A stretch of 64,000 nucleotides of DNA from Bemisia tabaci (taxonomy: Eukaryota > Arthropoda > Insecta > Hemiptera > Aleyrodidae): NCBI RefSeq assembly GCF_918797505.1, contig NC_092794.1, positions 29,270,218-29,334,217 on the forward strand, given 5' to 3'. Position 1 is the first letter of the stretch. The number at the start of each line of letters is the position of its first letter. Both the position numbers and the translations under genes were made by a program. Shown here piece by piece: positions 1-9,864 of this stretch. Below the pieces are notes generated by a model that searched no databases, was not told the DNA's origin, and saw only the letters and a program-made list of their open reading frames with translations.

Positions 1-2
1 AA

Positions 3-305
3 AGTCAACCAAGTAATGATCGGTCTCCGCCCAAGCAACAATCTCCAATCTCTCTACAACAATCTAACAAAGCTCTAGTCACTCCAACCAGTCAAGCAAG
101 ACCTCTTAATGTCAAATCTCCCGAAACATTTTTTACTCCAGATGAAACAGCAGTTGTTACTACTTTAGATGAATCACCGCCTAAAAGTACAAATCGTACC
201 CCACTATCTAGTGTATCTCGACCCCCCTCATTAGGTAGAGGGAGGGCAATAATTAGAAAATCTATCAGACCTTCCAAACCTCCAGATCGGTATACTCCTC
301 CTTAA
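3..305 (+). pseudogene. C-terminal end of a gypsy-like retrotransposon pol polyprotein (cut by window edge)
   Basis: An open frame enters from the window edge and ends at TAA 303-305. It encodes about 100 residues rich in Pro, Ser, Thr and Gln, ending in a basic tail with RKSIRPSKPPDRYTPP. A tail of the form Arg-x-Ser-x-Arg-x-x-Lys-Pro-Pro-Asp-Arg-Tyr is typical of the extreme C-terminus of integrase in gypsy-type LTR retrotransposons, where integrase is the last pol domain. The catalytic part lies outside the window. The polypurine tract and LTR-like segment that follow (about 510-700) support the call. It would act with reverse transcriptase to insert the element's cDNA. Whether the full element is intact cannot be judged. 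A Bel/Pao element is the main alternative. Confidence 0.6.
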
Positions 306-509
306 TCTATCAATACATACTAATCTGTCTGTATTAGTTCACTCTATTGAAATTTTATTGTTTAAAAGGTATAAATACTCTAACCCATCTCCTGCCCTTA
401 CAGCTCTTGAAAATTGTAAATCCATTCTCTCTGTATGTTTTTCTTGTACATTTTAAATCAGACCTTAAATCTTGCTTGTATGTTTTCCTTTTAAAATCCC
501 TCAGATTTT

Positions 510-526
510 AAAATGGGCAGGGAGAC
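510..526 (+). other. Polypurine tract of the LTR retrotransposon
   Basis: A purine-rich run (AAAATGGGCAGGGAGA) lies directly before a TGTTATG start. This is where the plus-strand primer sits at the 3' LTR boundary of retrotransposons. It lies about 200 bases after the pol stop codon. Confidence 0.55.
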
Positions 527-701
527 TGTTATGTAGCAGTTGGTAGTATGTATGAGTAGTGATATTGTCGCTACTTAGGTGTCAGGCCTACTGGGCAAGC
601 TTGTATCTTTATCAATATACTCTGTCGTTATGTCACGCAACTCGTGCACTTCTCTTTTCCATCATCCTTAGTTTTTCCGATATAACAATACCTATTCGAC
701 A
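527..701 (+). mobile_element. Probable 3' LTR of the gypsy-like retrotransposon
   Basis: The segment starts with TGTTATGTAG right after the polypurine tract. It plausibly ends in CA near 687 (AACA) or 701 (CGACA), giving about 160-175 bp. The 5' LTR is outside the window, so the end cannot be fixed by comparison. Beyond 712 the sequence changes to a dispersed repeat found again at 31.3-34.2 kb. Confidence 0.5.
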
Positions 702-711
702 ATCCTATTTT

Positions 712-790
712 GGCTACTAGGGCTCCTGAAATTTCGCGTTTTTCGAGTTATGTGATTGCAGACTTACACCGTCGATAAAAGTCCTATATT
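712..790. repeat. Isolated copy of the 'CACATAACTCG' dispersed word family
   Basis: The segment with CGAGTTATGTGATTGCAGAC and ACACCGTCGAT closely matches 34,088-34,160 and 31,935-31,985, including the preceding CTCCTGAAATTTCGCG. It is a fragment of the repeat that fills 31.3-34.2 kb. Confidence 0.6.
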
Positions 791-2340
791 GAAGGCGGCT
801 CCCAAGTTGTTGATTATCAGGGTTCTCGCCCGATACATTCACCCACTTTGAAGGTGTGACAGAAAATAGACTGGTTAATTTTATCTTTGGAAGTAAACCC
901 ATCAGTAATTAAAATTGCACTCTCCCTTTCGCCCTGTTGCGCGTATAAAATCAAGCGGTCGGTGTGGACTCTAGTTGACCGGAATAAGCAAATGGAGAAT
1001 CCTAATGATGAAAGTTATCAAAGGGTCTCATTGCAGCAGGCCGATTATTGAAAGTTTGAAGCAGTCTGATGAGAGATCGAAATGCGATATATTGCACGGC
1101 TAAGATAGGACTGTCTTGCCTTGTCGTACTGACACAGTTTCAATAATCAGCATGCAGTTGAGAAAATTTATGTCATCACAACTAAAATTGTACACCATCT
1201 CCTTATGAACGGAAAGATTTAACGTAAGTACCAAGATGATTTCATATGTTGTCTGGATAGGAATGCACATAGTAAACAAAGTAAGTAGCATCTTTTCGTT
1301 TCAGGCACACCGTTCCCTCAGTAATCAGAGAATCATAAAGGAAAACAAATAGGCAAACTCACAACTAAAAAGGTACCTAGACAGAGATGCACGATTCATG
1401 ATTCATGCAAAATTAAGAATAGTCTAATTTGGAAGCATTATTCCTCAGGGCAGCATAAAATTGAAAACGTTTCGTGCGTACAATAAGAAAAGCATTCAAG
1501 AATTTATATCGTTATTAATTTCAGAGATGATATGACAAAGAAAGAGAAAGGAGCCTGGAGAAATTGCGATGATATTCTGCTCAAATCCGATCCAAAATAT
1601 CCGAACAAAACAATGACATAATCTCTATGTATATATCGCTTCTGTACTTGGCTTCTGTAGTTTCTATCGTGCGTAGCCAATGAGAATTAGGCATTACGTC
1701 AAGTGACTCAACTTGGTCACGATTTTAATATTGACCTGCGGTTTTTTTCTGTGACGCACAGGGTGTGCCAAAAATATGGATCCTTCTTATTGATGTCTCG
1801 AGAACGATTACAGATTATTGACATGCGGTTTGAACGAAATTTCCTTCAAAAAAGGTGGGCCGCTCTCGAGTGGGGGGGGGGGGGGGGGGGTTGTGGCGAG
1901 GAAAAGTGGGAACTCGTACGATCCTGATCGTCAGAAAGCAAGCCTTCCGGAAAGGATCGAGCTTCAGCAGATCAAGCCACAAATTTCGGGTGCCAGATGC
2001 TCGTTGGGACACCTGAGTTCGGGCGCCAACACACTTGAAGTGCGTAATCAAAAATATAAGGAGGTGATTTTCCTGATGTGAGGACAGGATTGGCAGGAAG
2101 GAATAATGAGAGCGAATTTGAACATACTAGAGTCAATTTTATTGACGAGAAAAGAAAACTATTTCTTTAACACAATTACAAACTTAAAATTTTCAAAACA
2201 ATAGATAAACTAAATGCGAGATCAGAATTAGGATGGTTGAAGACGAATGAGTTGATCGGATTGACTTTCAAATTACTTTGAAAGGAACGGTAAAAGAGAC
2301 CTTAAAAATGAATGAATGAATTTTCCTTTTGATTATTTAT
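791..2340. other. No gene recognised; poly(G) tract
   Basis: Short ORFs here lack recognisable domains. The only notable feature is an uninterrupted run of 19 G from 1,872 to 1,890. Nothing else stands out by eye. Confidence 0.5.
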
Positions 2341-2366
2341 TTGACCATAAATCTCCCAGACAACCG

Positions 2367-2694
2367 GTGCTACTCACCACGTGCACTCAATCTTGTATGG
2401 CGGATTTAAGGTTCAAAATAAATTCAAATAACAACCAAAATCCCAGGTGCTACTCAACACGTGCACACTTGGAAATTGATCAATAATTACGAGAGCTTTA
2501 TTTTTGAAGGTACTAAAATTAAATTTAACTAAAAAATAAATTCCGAAGTAAATAAATTAAAAACTCATGTAAATATTTACTATAGGAGCTACCCGTAAAT
2601 GGATGCGTCACACAAGTAAATAAATACACGAGAAATCAGTGCTTTCTATTGCAAGCGTGCTACTCATCACGTGCACAGCTCTGCAATAGAAAGT
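2367..2694. repeat. Three copies of a 20-bp word with a CACGTG core, the last inside a hairpin
   Basis: GTGCTACTCAnCACGTGCAC occurs at 2,367-2,386, 2,447-2,466 and 2,657-2,676 with only one variable base. The third copy sits between 12-base inverted arms, CTTTCTATTGCA (2,642-2,653) and TGCAATAGAAAG (2,683-2,694). The word starts with GTGC and ends with GCAC. It may be a tiny fold-back insertion or a protein-binding site; its function is unknown. Confidence 0.65.
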
Positions 2695-2951
2695 ATCCGA
2701 AGAAGGAGAAGACAAACGCATTTAACTCGTCTTGATCATAGAGTACAATAGAGTCGCAAAGTACTGGATCGCCGATGAAGTCACTTTTCGAGGCTGTTTT
2801 GTCCAGTTCTCCGGGGACTAGTGTGCGGCAACTAGCGATGACGCATATGCAACGCATATGCAGAGACTCGCGCTCGGCGCTCCCCACTCCCGACTCGGCT
2901 CCGTTCGTCGGCTAGGTCCACACACATTGAATCCGCTAAGTAGGCCGGTAA

Positions 2952-3411
2952 TAAGTCTGAAATTGAGTCCATATATGAATATTATCCAGGAGTAACATAC
3001 ATTAATGGATTCATTATGGCTTTGAATATCTATTTAAAGCAAAATTTGCACAAATTAATATAGATGGAATTAAAAAAGTCGAAAAAACACAAGCAGTCGT
3101 TGATTTCTCCATAAACCACCGTGTTAAAAAATGCCGATTGGTTCACACTTTGCATAAGTCAGAAATTAAATCCCTGTATGAATAAAATCCAGGAGTAACA
3201 TACATGAATGGATTCATTATGGCTTTGACTATCTAATTATGGCAAAATTTGCACAAATTAATATCGATTGAATTAAAAAATTTCGAAAAAACACAAGCAG
3301 TCGTTGCTTTTCCCGTAAACCGCCGTGATATGAAATGTCTGTCGGTTCACATTTGGGTTAAGTCTTAATTTACGTTCCTTTTTGAATATTATTCAGGAGT
3401 ATGATACATTA
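2952..3411 (+). repeat. Tandem repeat of about 204 bp, three units (third split by a MITE)
   Basis: Units start near 2,952, 3,155 and 3,359, each with TAAGTC then a degenerate ATGAATATTATCCAGGAGTA and GAAAAAACACAAGCAGT. The third unit is interrupted at 3,412 by an inserted element and resumes at 4,801, running to about 4,960. The first two units therefore show the sequence before insertion. Confidence 0.8.
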
Positions 3412-4798
3412 CCCTGGTAAAAATGGCAAGTGCTCAGATCAGTAGCACTTGCCTTTGGAACAGACCTAAGCACTGATGTCAGTGGTGCCGGGCGCTGATC
3501 TGCTACCTCAGTGTTAGGTCTGTTCCAAAGGCAAGTGCCTCTGATGTAAGTGGCACTGACCTAAGTGTCTCAGACGTAAGGGGAGTAGAAACTCCCAGAA
3601 ATACTGTACAGGCAAAAATTTCGTGAATTACCGATCTGCCAGGTATGTTAAGTCACTATTTGACGATCAGGGAGGGCTGCTGTGAGTTTTCAATCCCAAG
3701 CAAGTATCACAATCTTCAGGGGACATCGCTCGTTCCCATGCGGTCTCCAACCTAAGTACTAACTACGCCCGACGTAACTTAACTTCGGTGATCGTCCTAG
3801 CGATTGAACCACCACACTACCTGCCCGTGTACGTGTTAGGGGTTGAATTTTACCATTTCAGGGCCCCCATTGGGGTAATTTTGCCAGCAAATGATGATTT
3901 TGTCTTTGAATGTGAATCCGATACTTAATTTTTCTATTATTCTTTTTTAATCAATCAACATGTAAATGAAGTTTTGTAAGTTACGTTTCTTTGAAAAAAA
4001 ATGGATCGCACTAAAATTCAAAATTAAAGCTAATGATGCAAAAAGAATAATGAAAGTTGAAATTATACAAAAAATATAAATTAGCAGATACAAAAATTGA
4101 AAGTAAAGGAGTAAAAAAGTTAGAAAAGAATTGAAAATAAAGTAGGAAAATTTTAAAAAAAATTGAGACTGAAACATTTTAAAAACAGTTAAAACTGAAA
4201 AAAATTAAAACCAAATTTAAAACTATTTTTTTTTATAAAAAAATAATAATGCTTAAATAAATATATCTAAATACATATTTTAGCGGTGATAATATTTTTA
4301 TCGATGTCATTTTTTGTTGTGTTTTAATTATTTAAGTGCCATCTTAAACGAAGAGGGTAAAACAAATTATTCAAGAGTGTGGCTACTTAAACTAGTTTTC
4401 CTTCCCTCTTAGAAAATCCCACCTTCTACAAAATATGCCTCTCTGAAAGATAAAGTTTGTGGTCCCCGTGTCCCGAGGAATTATTCCCCCACGAAAATGA
4501 AATAGGGTGGGGGAAGGGGGAGCCATCTCTACTTTTTGGGAGTGAGTGGGGTTCGATTCAGATTGATGTCAGAGACTTACCCTTTGAACCAAGTCCTGAC
4601 CTCAGTCCCGCTTACCTCAGAGACATCTTTGCACTTAGGTAAGTCTTTCTCCCGACGTCAGTGCCTCTTACCTCAGTGCTGACTTCTTGGGTAAGTGCTT
4701 TAACACTTACGTCAGAGAAAACTGAACTGACCTCAGAGCAAATTGCACTGACCTCAGTGGAAAATTCACTGACCTAACACTTGCCATTTTTACCAGGG
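3412..4798. mobile_element. MITE with CCCTGGTAAAAATGGCAAGT termini, TA target duplication (copy 1)
   Basis: The element is 1,387 bp with a perfect terminal inverted repeat of about 21 bp (CCCTGGTAAAAATGGCAAGT plus one more base). TA flanks both ends (3,410-3,411 and 4,799-4,800). Comparison with the intact tandem units at about 3,000 and 3,205 shows the empty site and confirms a TA duplication, as expected of Tc1/mariner-superfamily elements. Subterminal regions carry many short words such as CTGACCTCAGTG and ACTTACCTCAG. An antisense 5S rRNA-like segment lies inside. No transposase is encoded, so it is non-autonomous. A second copy lies at 26.05-27.6 kb. Confidence 0.85.
3726..3815 (-). pseudogene. 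5S rRNA-like fragment (antisense) inside MITE copy 1
   Basis: Read on the minus strand this resembles the middle and 3' half of eukaryotic 5S rRNA. Words recognisable on the plus strand are GCGGTCTCCAACCTAAGTAC, TACTAACTACGCCCGACGT and AACTTCGGTGATCG. Substitutions are scattered and the ends are missing, so it is a derived relic rather than a working 5S gene. Its presence in both MITE copies implies capture before the family spread. Confidence 0.7.
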
Positions 4799-4800
4799 TA

Positions 4801-4960
4801 ATGGATTCACTATGGCTTTGACGACCTATTAATAGCAAAATTTGCAAAAATTAATGCTGATTGAATTAAAAATGTCGAAAAAACACAAGCAGTTCTTGAT
4901 TTCTCCGCAAGCCACCATGGTAGTAAGTGCCGTTGGGTCACACTTGGTTCACACTTTTCG
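4801..4960 (+). repeat. Remainder of the third 204-bp tandem unit
   Basis: The sequence resumes with ATGGATTCACTATGGCTTTG and includes GAAAAAACACAAGCAGT, matching the downstream part of the units at 2,952 and 3,155. It is the right half of the unit split by the MITE. Confidence 0.75.
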
Positions 4961-6372
4961 GAGCACAAGCGGCTCGGAATTTCGGAAAGGTCCGTTAATG
5001 GATTGACTTCATCGGCGCTCCAGTACATTGCGACTGTATTGTACTCTATGGACTTGATCGGATGACTGCGGTGATGTACCGGTCGGGACCCCATCAAATC
5101 CATTTCATCTAGCTTTCGTTAGCGTCGACCAACTTCATTCGACTCCAATAAATTAAATATACAGGTAAATAATTTTTTTCTTACATCAAACTACTTGTTT
5201 CGATTACCTTCGCGACTTTCTTTGGTAAATTTGGTGAAAACAAATAATTAATTAAGCTGAAATAATAAATAACCGACTTTTTTCTCAGAAGTCTGAGCGA
5301 CTGAGCCACCGTGCACACGCTAAACAGCTGGGTAGTCGGGTACAAGAGGTTCCAAATCGCTCCGCGAGAGCGCTCGAGTGGCGCGCGGCCGACCGGTGTA
5401 CTGCGGTACTTCGCCGTTCCTACAGAATGCGCTACTGTCGCAATCACTTGCTACAGCTGTAGCCATCGAAATTTTTACATATGATTAAATCTGGGCACAG
5501 TTTAAAATTAAACAAAATTTCCTAGGTGATTACTTATTCGAAACTTAAGTGACGGAAAAATTACCGTCACAGGGGTGCCCGGGGGGCAGAGACCACAATA
5601 GCTCATATCCGAGTTGCCTCGGCCTCAGGTATCAAGAGGCAACTGTACCGGGAATTCCCTCGGTATTGAAATCTGGACGGGGATCGGAACGCGTACCGCG
5701 CTGTCAACCCCTTCGGAGGCGCGAGGGGATGTGAAACGCATGCGGTTAAAATCAGGACCTCGGATCGGTCTCTTCTCCGATGAAAGTGAAATCTTGAGTT
5801 AACTATCCACGGCCGGATAGTTCGCTCAGAATCAGTGATTTCGAGTTGATTCAACGGTCGGCGACAATTCTCTCAACCTCCGCGATTTCAAAGCCTTGTC
5901 CAGGCACGGGATGGTGGCTCTGGTTTGGCCGCGTCCTCTCGTGTTTCATTTTCGTCCGTCCGACTGAAATGATGCATGAGAGCAATAACATCTACTTTTT
6001 CTATACTTCGCTATTCCCTCTCAAACCTTAACTGTTTATGCTCGCTCATTTCTTTCATATATTTTACACAATAGGCTCCTTACAATTATTATGTGTCATA
6101 AAAATTCACGATCGTGAAACGGGTTTACCGCAGGGAACGGATATTGAATATCTTGAGGCTTATTCAATTAAAAAAAAAAATTGCTTTAATATTATTAGAC
6201 AACATTACATTGTTTTATTTTAAACAAATGTTTTGATTCCTAATTAGTCAATCTACAAAAAAATGCTTTCAATTGATTCGACCATAATATCAATGATCAA
6301 TGATCATGACGTATTTTTTTATGTTATTTACCCGTCGCTTTTACAGTGCTCCCGGCGGGCGCTTTGCTACAC
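4961..6372. other. No gene recognised; short hairpin
   Basis: Short ORFs on both strands overlap each other without recognisable domains. A small hairpin, GTGACGG with CCGTCAC, lies at 5,549-5,571 and starts a GC-richer stretch of about 300 bp to 5,870. No splice-supported gene structure could be seen. Confidence 0.45.
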
Positions 6373-6567
6373 CTAATCGCCATCCTTGTCTATCGGAACA
6401 GAGGTTATCTGGTAAATAGATCCTCGTAATTTCATTTTGAATGCCACCAATCCAAGATTTTGCTGGGCGTCTCCTATACGTTTCCTTCCAAGAGGAAACC
6501 ATTTCAGTACCTCCTCAGGCAGTCTTTCATCCGCCATTCGTTAAATATGACCATACCAGATAACCTG
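6373..6567 (-). pseudogene. Relic of the C-terminus of a non-LTR retrotransposon reverse transcriptase
   Basis: Minus-strand translation gives WYGHI, a stop, then RMADERLPEEVLKWFPLGRK and a basic stretch, ending at TAG 6,373-6,375. The pattern W(Y/F)GH-x-x-RM-x-x-x-RLP-x-x-V-x-x-W-x-P-x-GR-x-R-x-G is the well-known tail of RTE/CR1/Jockey-type LINE polyproteins, downstream of the reverse transcriptase. One in-frame stop and the lack of neighbouring RT motifs show a dead, 5'-truncated fragment. Confidence 0.7.
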
Positions 6568-7340
6568 ATTTTTTTACACGTAAAAGAACTAAAAATTTAA
6601 ATTTTCCCTAATTTAGTTAAAATAGGAGGGTGTAAAGAATAAATGCAACTTCCCCCATTCGCAACTTTATCGCGAAAGCCTGGGCAGATCTTAGATTTCG
6701 CCAGCAAAATCAAGCGTATGCAACCCGGCACTCCGCAGAGTTAAAGCAGTTGCATGTTTGGTTTGAACCCAACTTCGTACATAAGTATATTCATCGATTA
6801 AGATATGCTCCCCGCAATATTCAAATAAAGAGGGTATATTTCGGAAAGGGATCTCAGTTAGTTTATGTACCGTCATTTTATTTGTGATGAGTTTTCTTTA
6901 TTAACTGAAAAGCCCTCAGGAAGTTAGGACACGGGGTATTCTCGGATATTTCCAATCCAAAGAGAGTAAAGGAAATGAATTTGAGAAAAAAAAACTGAAA
7001 ATCGAGTTACTTTAATTAATTTTTTGATGTGGAGAGGGATTGGAATTATACTTATACCACTTCACTTAGATATGACGAGAGCCTAAAATGTTAGTTCCAA
7101 AAGAGAAAAAAGAAATAAAAAAAATCTGAAAATATAGTCCAATTGTTCAATCTTCTTCGCTTAACCGCATACCATTGTGCTTTCGATTTGTTTGTTGCAT
7201 TACGTTTCTTCATGATTTCTCGATACTTCACATTAGACACTAATCCCCGTACGTTTGACCGCAGAGCAGGCGAAAGGCGGACCCTCTGGTATTCTACCGT
7301 ACCTAATATCGAAGAGATAGTGACTGCAAACATGAAATTT
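6568..7340. other. No gene recognised
   Basis: AT-rich sequence with homopolymer runs. Overlapping ORFs on opposite strands at 7,091-7,414 have no recognisable motif. Confidence 0.45.
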
Positions 7341-7545
7341 TGATAGAACGGGCTCAGAAGCGTCTGACCAGAAAAGTGTACTGAAAGAGGCCTCCGTTCT
7401 TTCTCAAATATCACTAATCGTCCGAAAGACTCCCAGAAATTGTTTGGATGATTAAAAATTGACCTATTTTATTTCAAATTCATAATAATAGGGTATTATC
7501 TATTTTCATATTCGGCTAGTTTTAGGCAAGAAAGCCGTAAGTGCT
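7341..7545 (+). repeat. Dispersed repeat family A (copy 1)
   Basis: The segment contains CACTAATCGTCCGAAAGACT, GGATGATTAAAAATTGACC and ends with AGGCAAGAAAGCCGTAAGTG. It matches 30,947-31,180 in the same orientation and 13,103-13,335 in the opposite one. No coding capacity is evident. Confidence 0.7.
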
Positions 7546-9727
7546 ATGCGGAATTAATAACCGTTTTTTTTCCACGCACGGGAGCGTTGAACATCTACTG
7601 GGTTCCTCCCTACATTATGGATGTTGATAACCGCGGAACACTGAGGTAAAAACATTAAATAGCTCAACAATTTCCTGGTATACGTGCACCCCTAAAACCG
7701 TAGTATAATCACGAAATACACTCGACCAGCTTTCAAAGTTGCATTTAAAACTGAGAAAAATTGAAAAACTGCGACATGACAAACCCTTTGGTAAACCATT
7801 TCTATTCACCGTGGTTCATTTTTTCTATACATAGACATAATAGACTTTCTGATCATCATTGCGAATTTTACGAAAATGGTGGGCTCATTAAATGAAATGT
7901 TCCGTTTAAACAGCACTAGGCCCATTTCCTTGATAACATTCAACATTTGGACTAACTGCTCTCTCCGGTAATCCAAAATAGCTCCTTGCTGGTACCTTTC
8001 CCAATCCAACAATACACTCACTTCCTCAAGCCATATCGTCTCCCAGACTTGGATCCACTTTAGGCGTTGTGGTGGCAGGACAAAAAAAAATGGCAGCTTT
8101 AGCTCTGATAATTAATTGATTTGCTCTCCTCATAAATATTCAGAATACCAAACATAATTCTCCTGGGTGAATAATTGACTTTTTGGATTTTTTTTTATAT
8201 CACTTTGATTGAAATTTTATGCAGAATCCGAATACATTAAGAAAAGTTAATCCCAGTAAATGAGAAACAAAAAATTTTCCTTGAGCTTATACTTTAGTTA
8301 CCCCGGTGCAAGGAGCAGTTCCGGGAACGGGAAGCGAGACAGGCTGAATGGAGCCTTGCCGCGGTGCGAACTGCGAAGGGTATCGGCGAGGAGCCTGCCG
8401 TGTTGCCATTCACATTGTTCACACATTACTTTCATCCCCTAATGACTGATGAGAGGATGTCGATTGGAAACTCCATCTTCATCCAATTCCAAATCTCTGG
8501 CTAGACCGTTGCCGTTGCTGTTTTTTGATATTGGGCTAGTGACAATTGATAAGTCCTTTAGAGGCATGACCTCCATTTACAATGTGTCACCACTGTTGTA
8601 TTGACCAACTTTTGGGTTGCTAATAGCGTCGCTTCTTTGACGTTAGGGTGTACCTCGGTTTCTATATGAGCCCCAGAAAGCATGAACTTATATGTGAACC
8701 GCAGCTCACGAGGAAATTGAGTTACGCCCTTCCGCCCGAGGAGCGGTAATATCTTCCACTTACTCAAATTTTCTGATTTTCCCCTTGAATTGATGTCTTT
8801 TCCGGAGGACCTCACAGAAAAAGAATGGTTTTAACATCATTTTTGAGAGCCTCAGGGTTTTTTTTTTTGGAGGGGGAGATGTTGGTTCATTGCGATTCCG
8901 CAAATTATGTTTTCTTTACGATTTGCTGTCGTCTGTTATGTGCCTACGAAGCTGATTAGACAGACACAATTGCGTGCTCGGGCAAAATTTTTTTGATTAA
9001 TCTCACGGGAAGGCGACCAAAAAATTCTCAAATTGTTGACAAAGCCTCGACCAATGAAGTAGGCTGAAAATTCTATGCGCTCAACCTGATTCGCAAAATT
9101 AAGCAATTTTTCGCTTTTGGTGCTCACTCTGAGTGATGATTCAAAATTCCCACGAAAACAGAGAATTGTGTTCCGGTGCACTTCTTTACGAACTTTTACG
9201 TGATGGCAACGAAAAATTTCTCAGATTTTTAACGAGCCTAGTGTATAATCTCTCAATTGGGCTCACAACAAAATAGGTAAGCCCAACAAGCTAGGTAGCA
9301 TTCATGATTTTCCGCCATTCGGTGCCTACTTTCAGTAATGATAAACATCACCTAAAGAGAGGAAATTTTTCAGCATTTTCTCACGTACATTGACGCACAT
9401 GGAAGCTACAAAATATCTTCATGATTTTTGAAAATCCCTTTTTTTCGAGAACCAAGAGCAATTTTGACTTTAGTACCTAGTGGGGGAACTTCTCTCCATA
9501 ATCTTTAACAGGTTGCATTGAAAATACCCACCATCTTCACTCGAAATTCACTTTCAATCTTCAATGACCTTAACACCTCGTTCTGCAACGTCATTGGGTT
9601 TTTTCAAATGGAAAAGGAAACACTTAAAAAAGTGCCCCGATCTGTTAGTATCGGGAATCTAGAATAGTGCATTGTAGATTAGCACTGGGCCCATACTATT
9701 CTGCATGGATATATATCAAAGTCAAAT
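7546..9727. other. No gene recognised
   Basis: ORFs of 60-85 codons on both strands show no recognisable domains. There is a short poly(T) run near 8,860. Nothing else is supported. Confidence 0.45.
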
Positions 9728-9864
9728 GGACTACATTTTGCAATTTGGAACTATGAATTCTAGCCCGGCTTAAAAATAACGTATGTGCCAGTAGTTTCCT
9801 TAAGCACATAAGTGTTTTTCCAGAAGAGGCAGAATTTATAGTTCCAAATTGCAAAATGCAGTCC
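9728..9864. repeat. Small inverted repeat with 27-bp arms
   Basis: Arms GGACTACATTTTGCAATTTG... (9,728-9,754) and its near-complement (9,838-9,864) enclose a loop of about 83 bases. It is a likely remnant of a miniature fold-back element or hairpin. No target duplication is clear. Confidence 0.6.

Noticed and set aside
2367..2694. CRISPR-like array
   Set aside because: Only three short repeats with unequal spacing in a eukaryotic context; no Cas genes.
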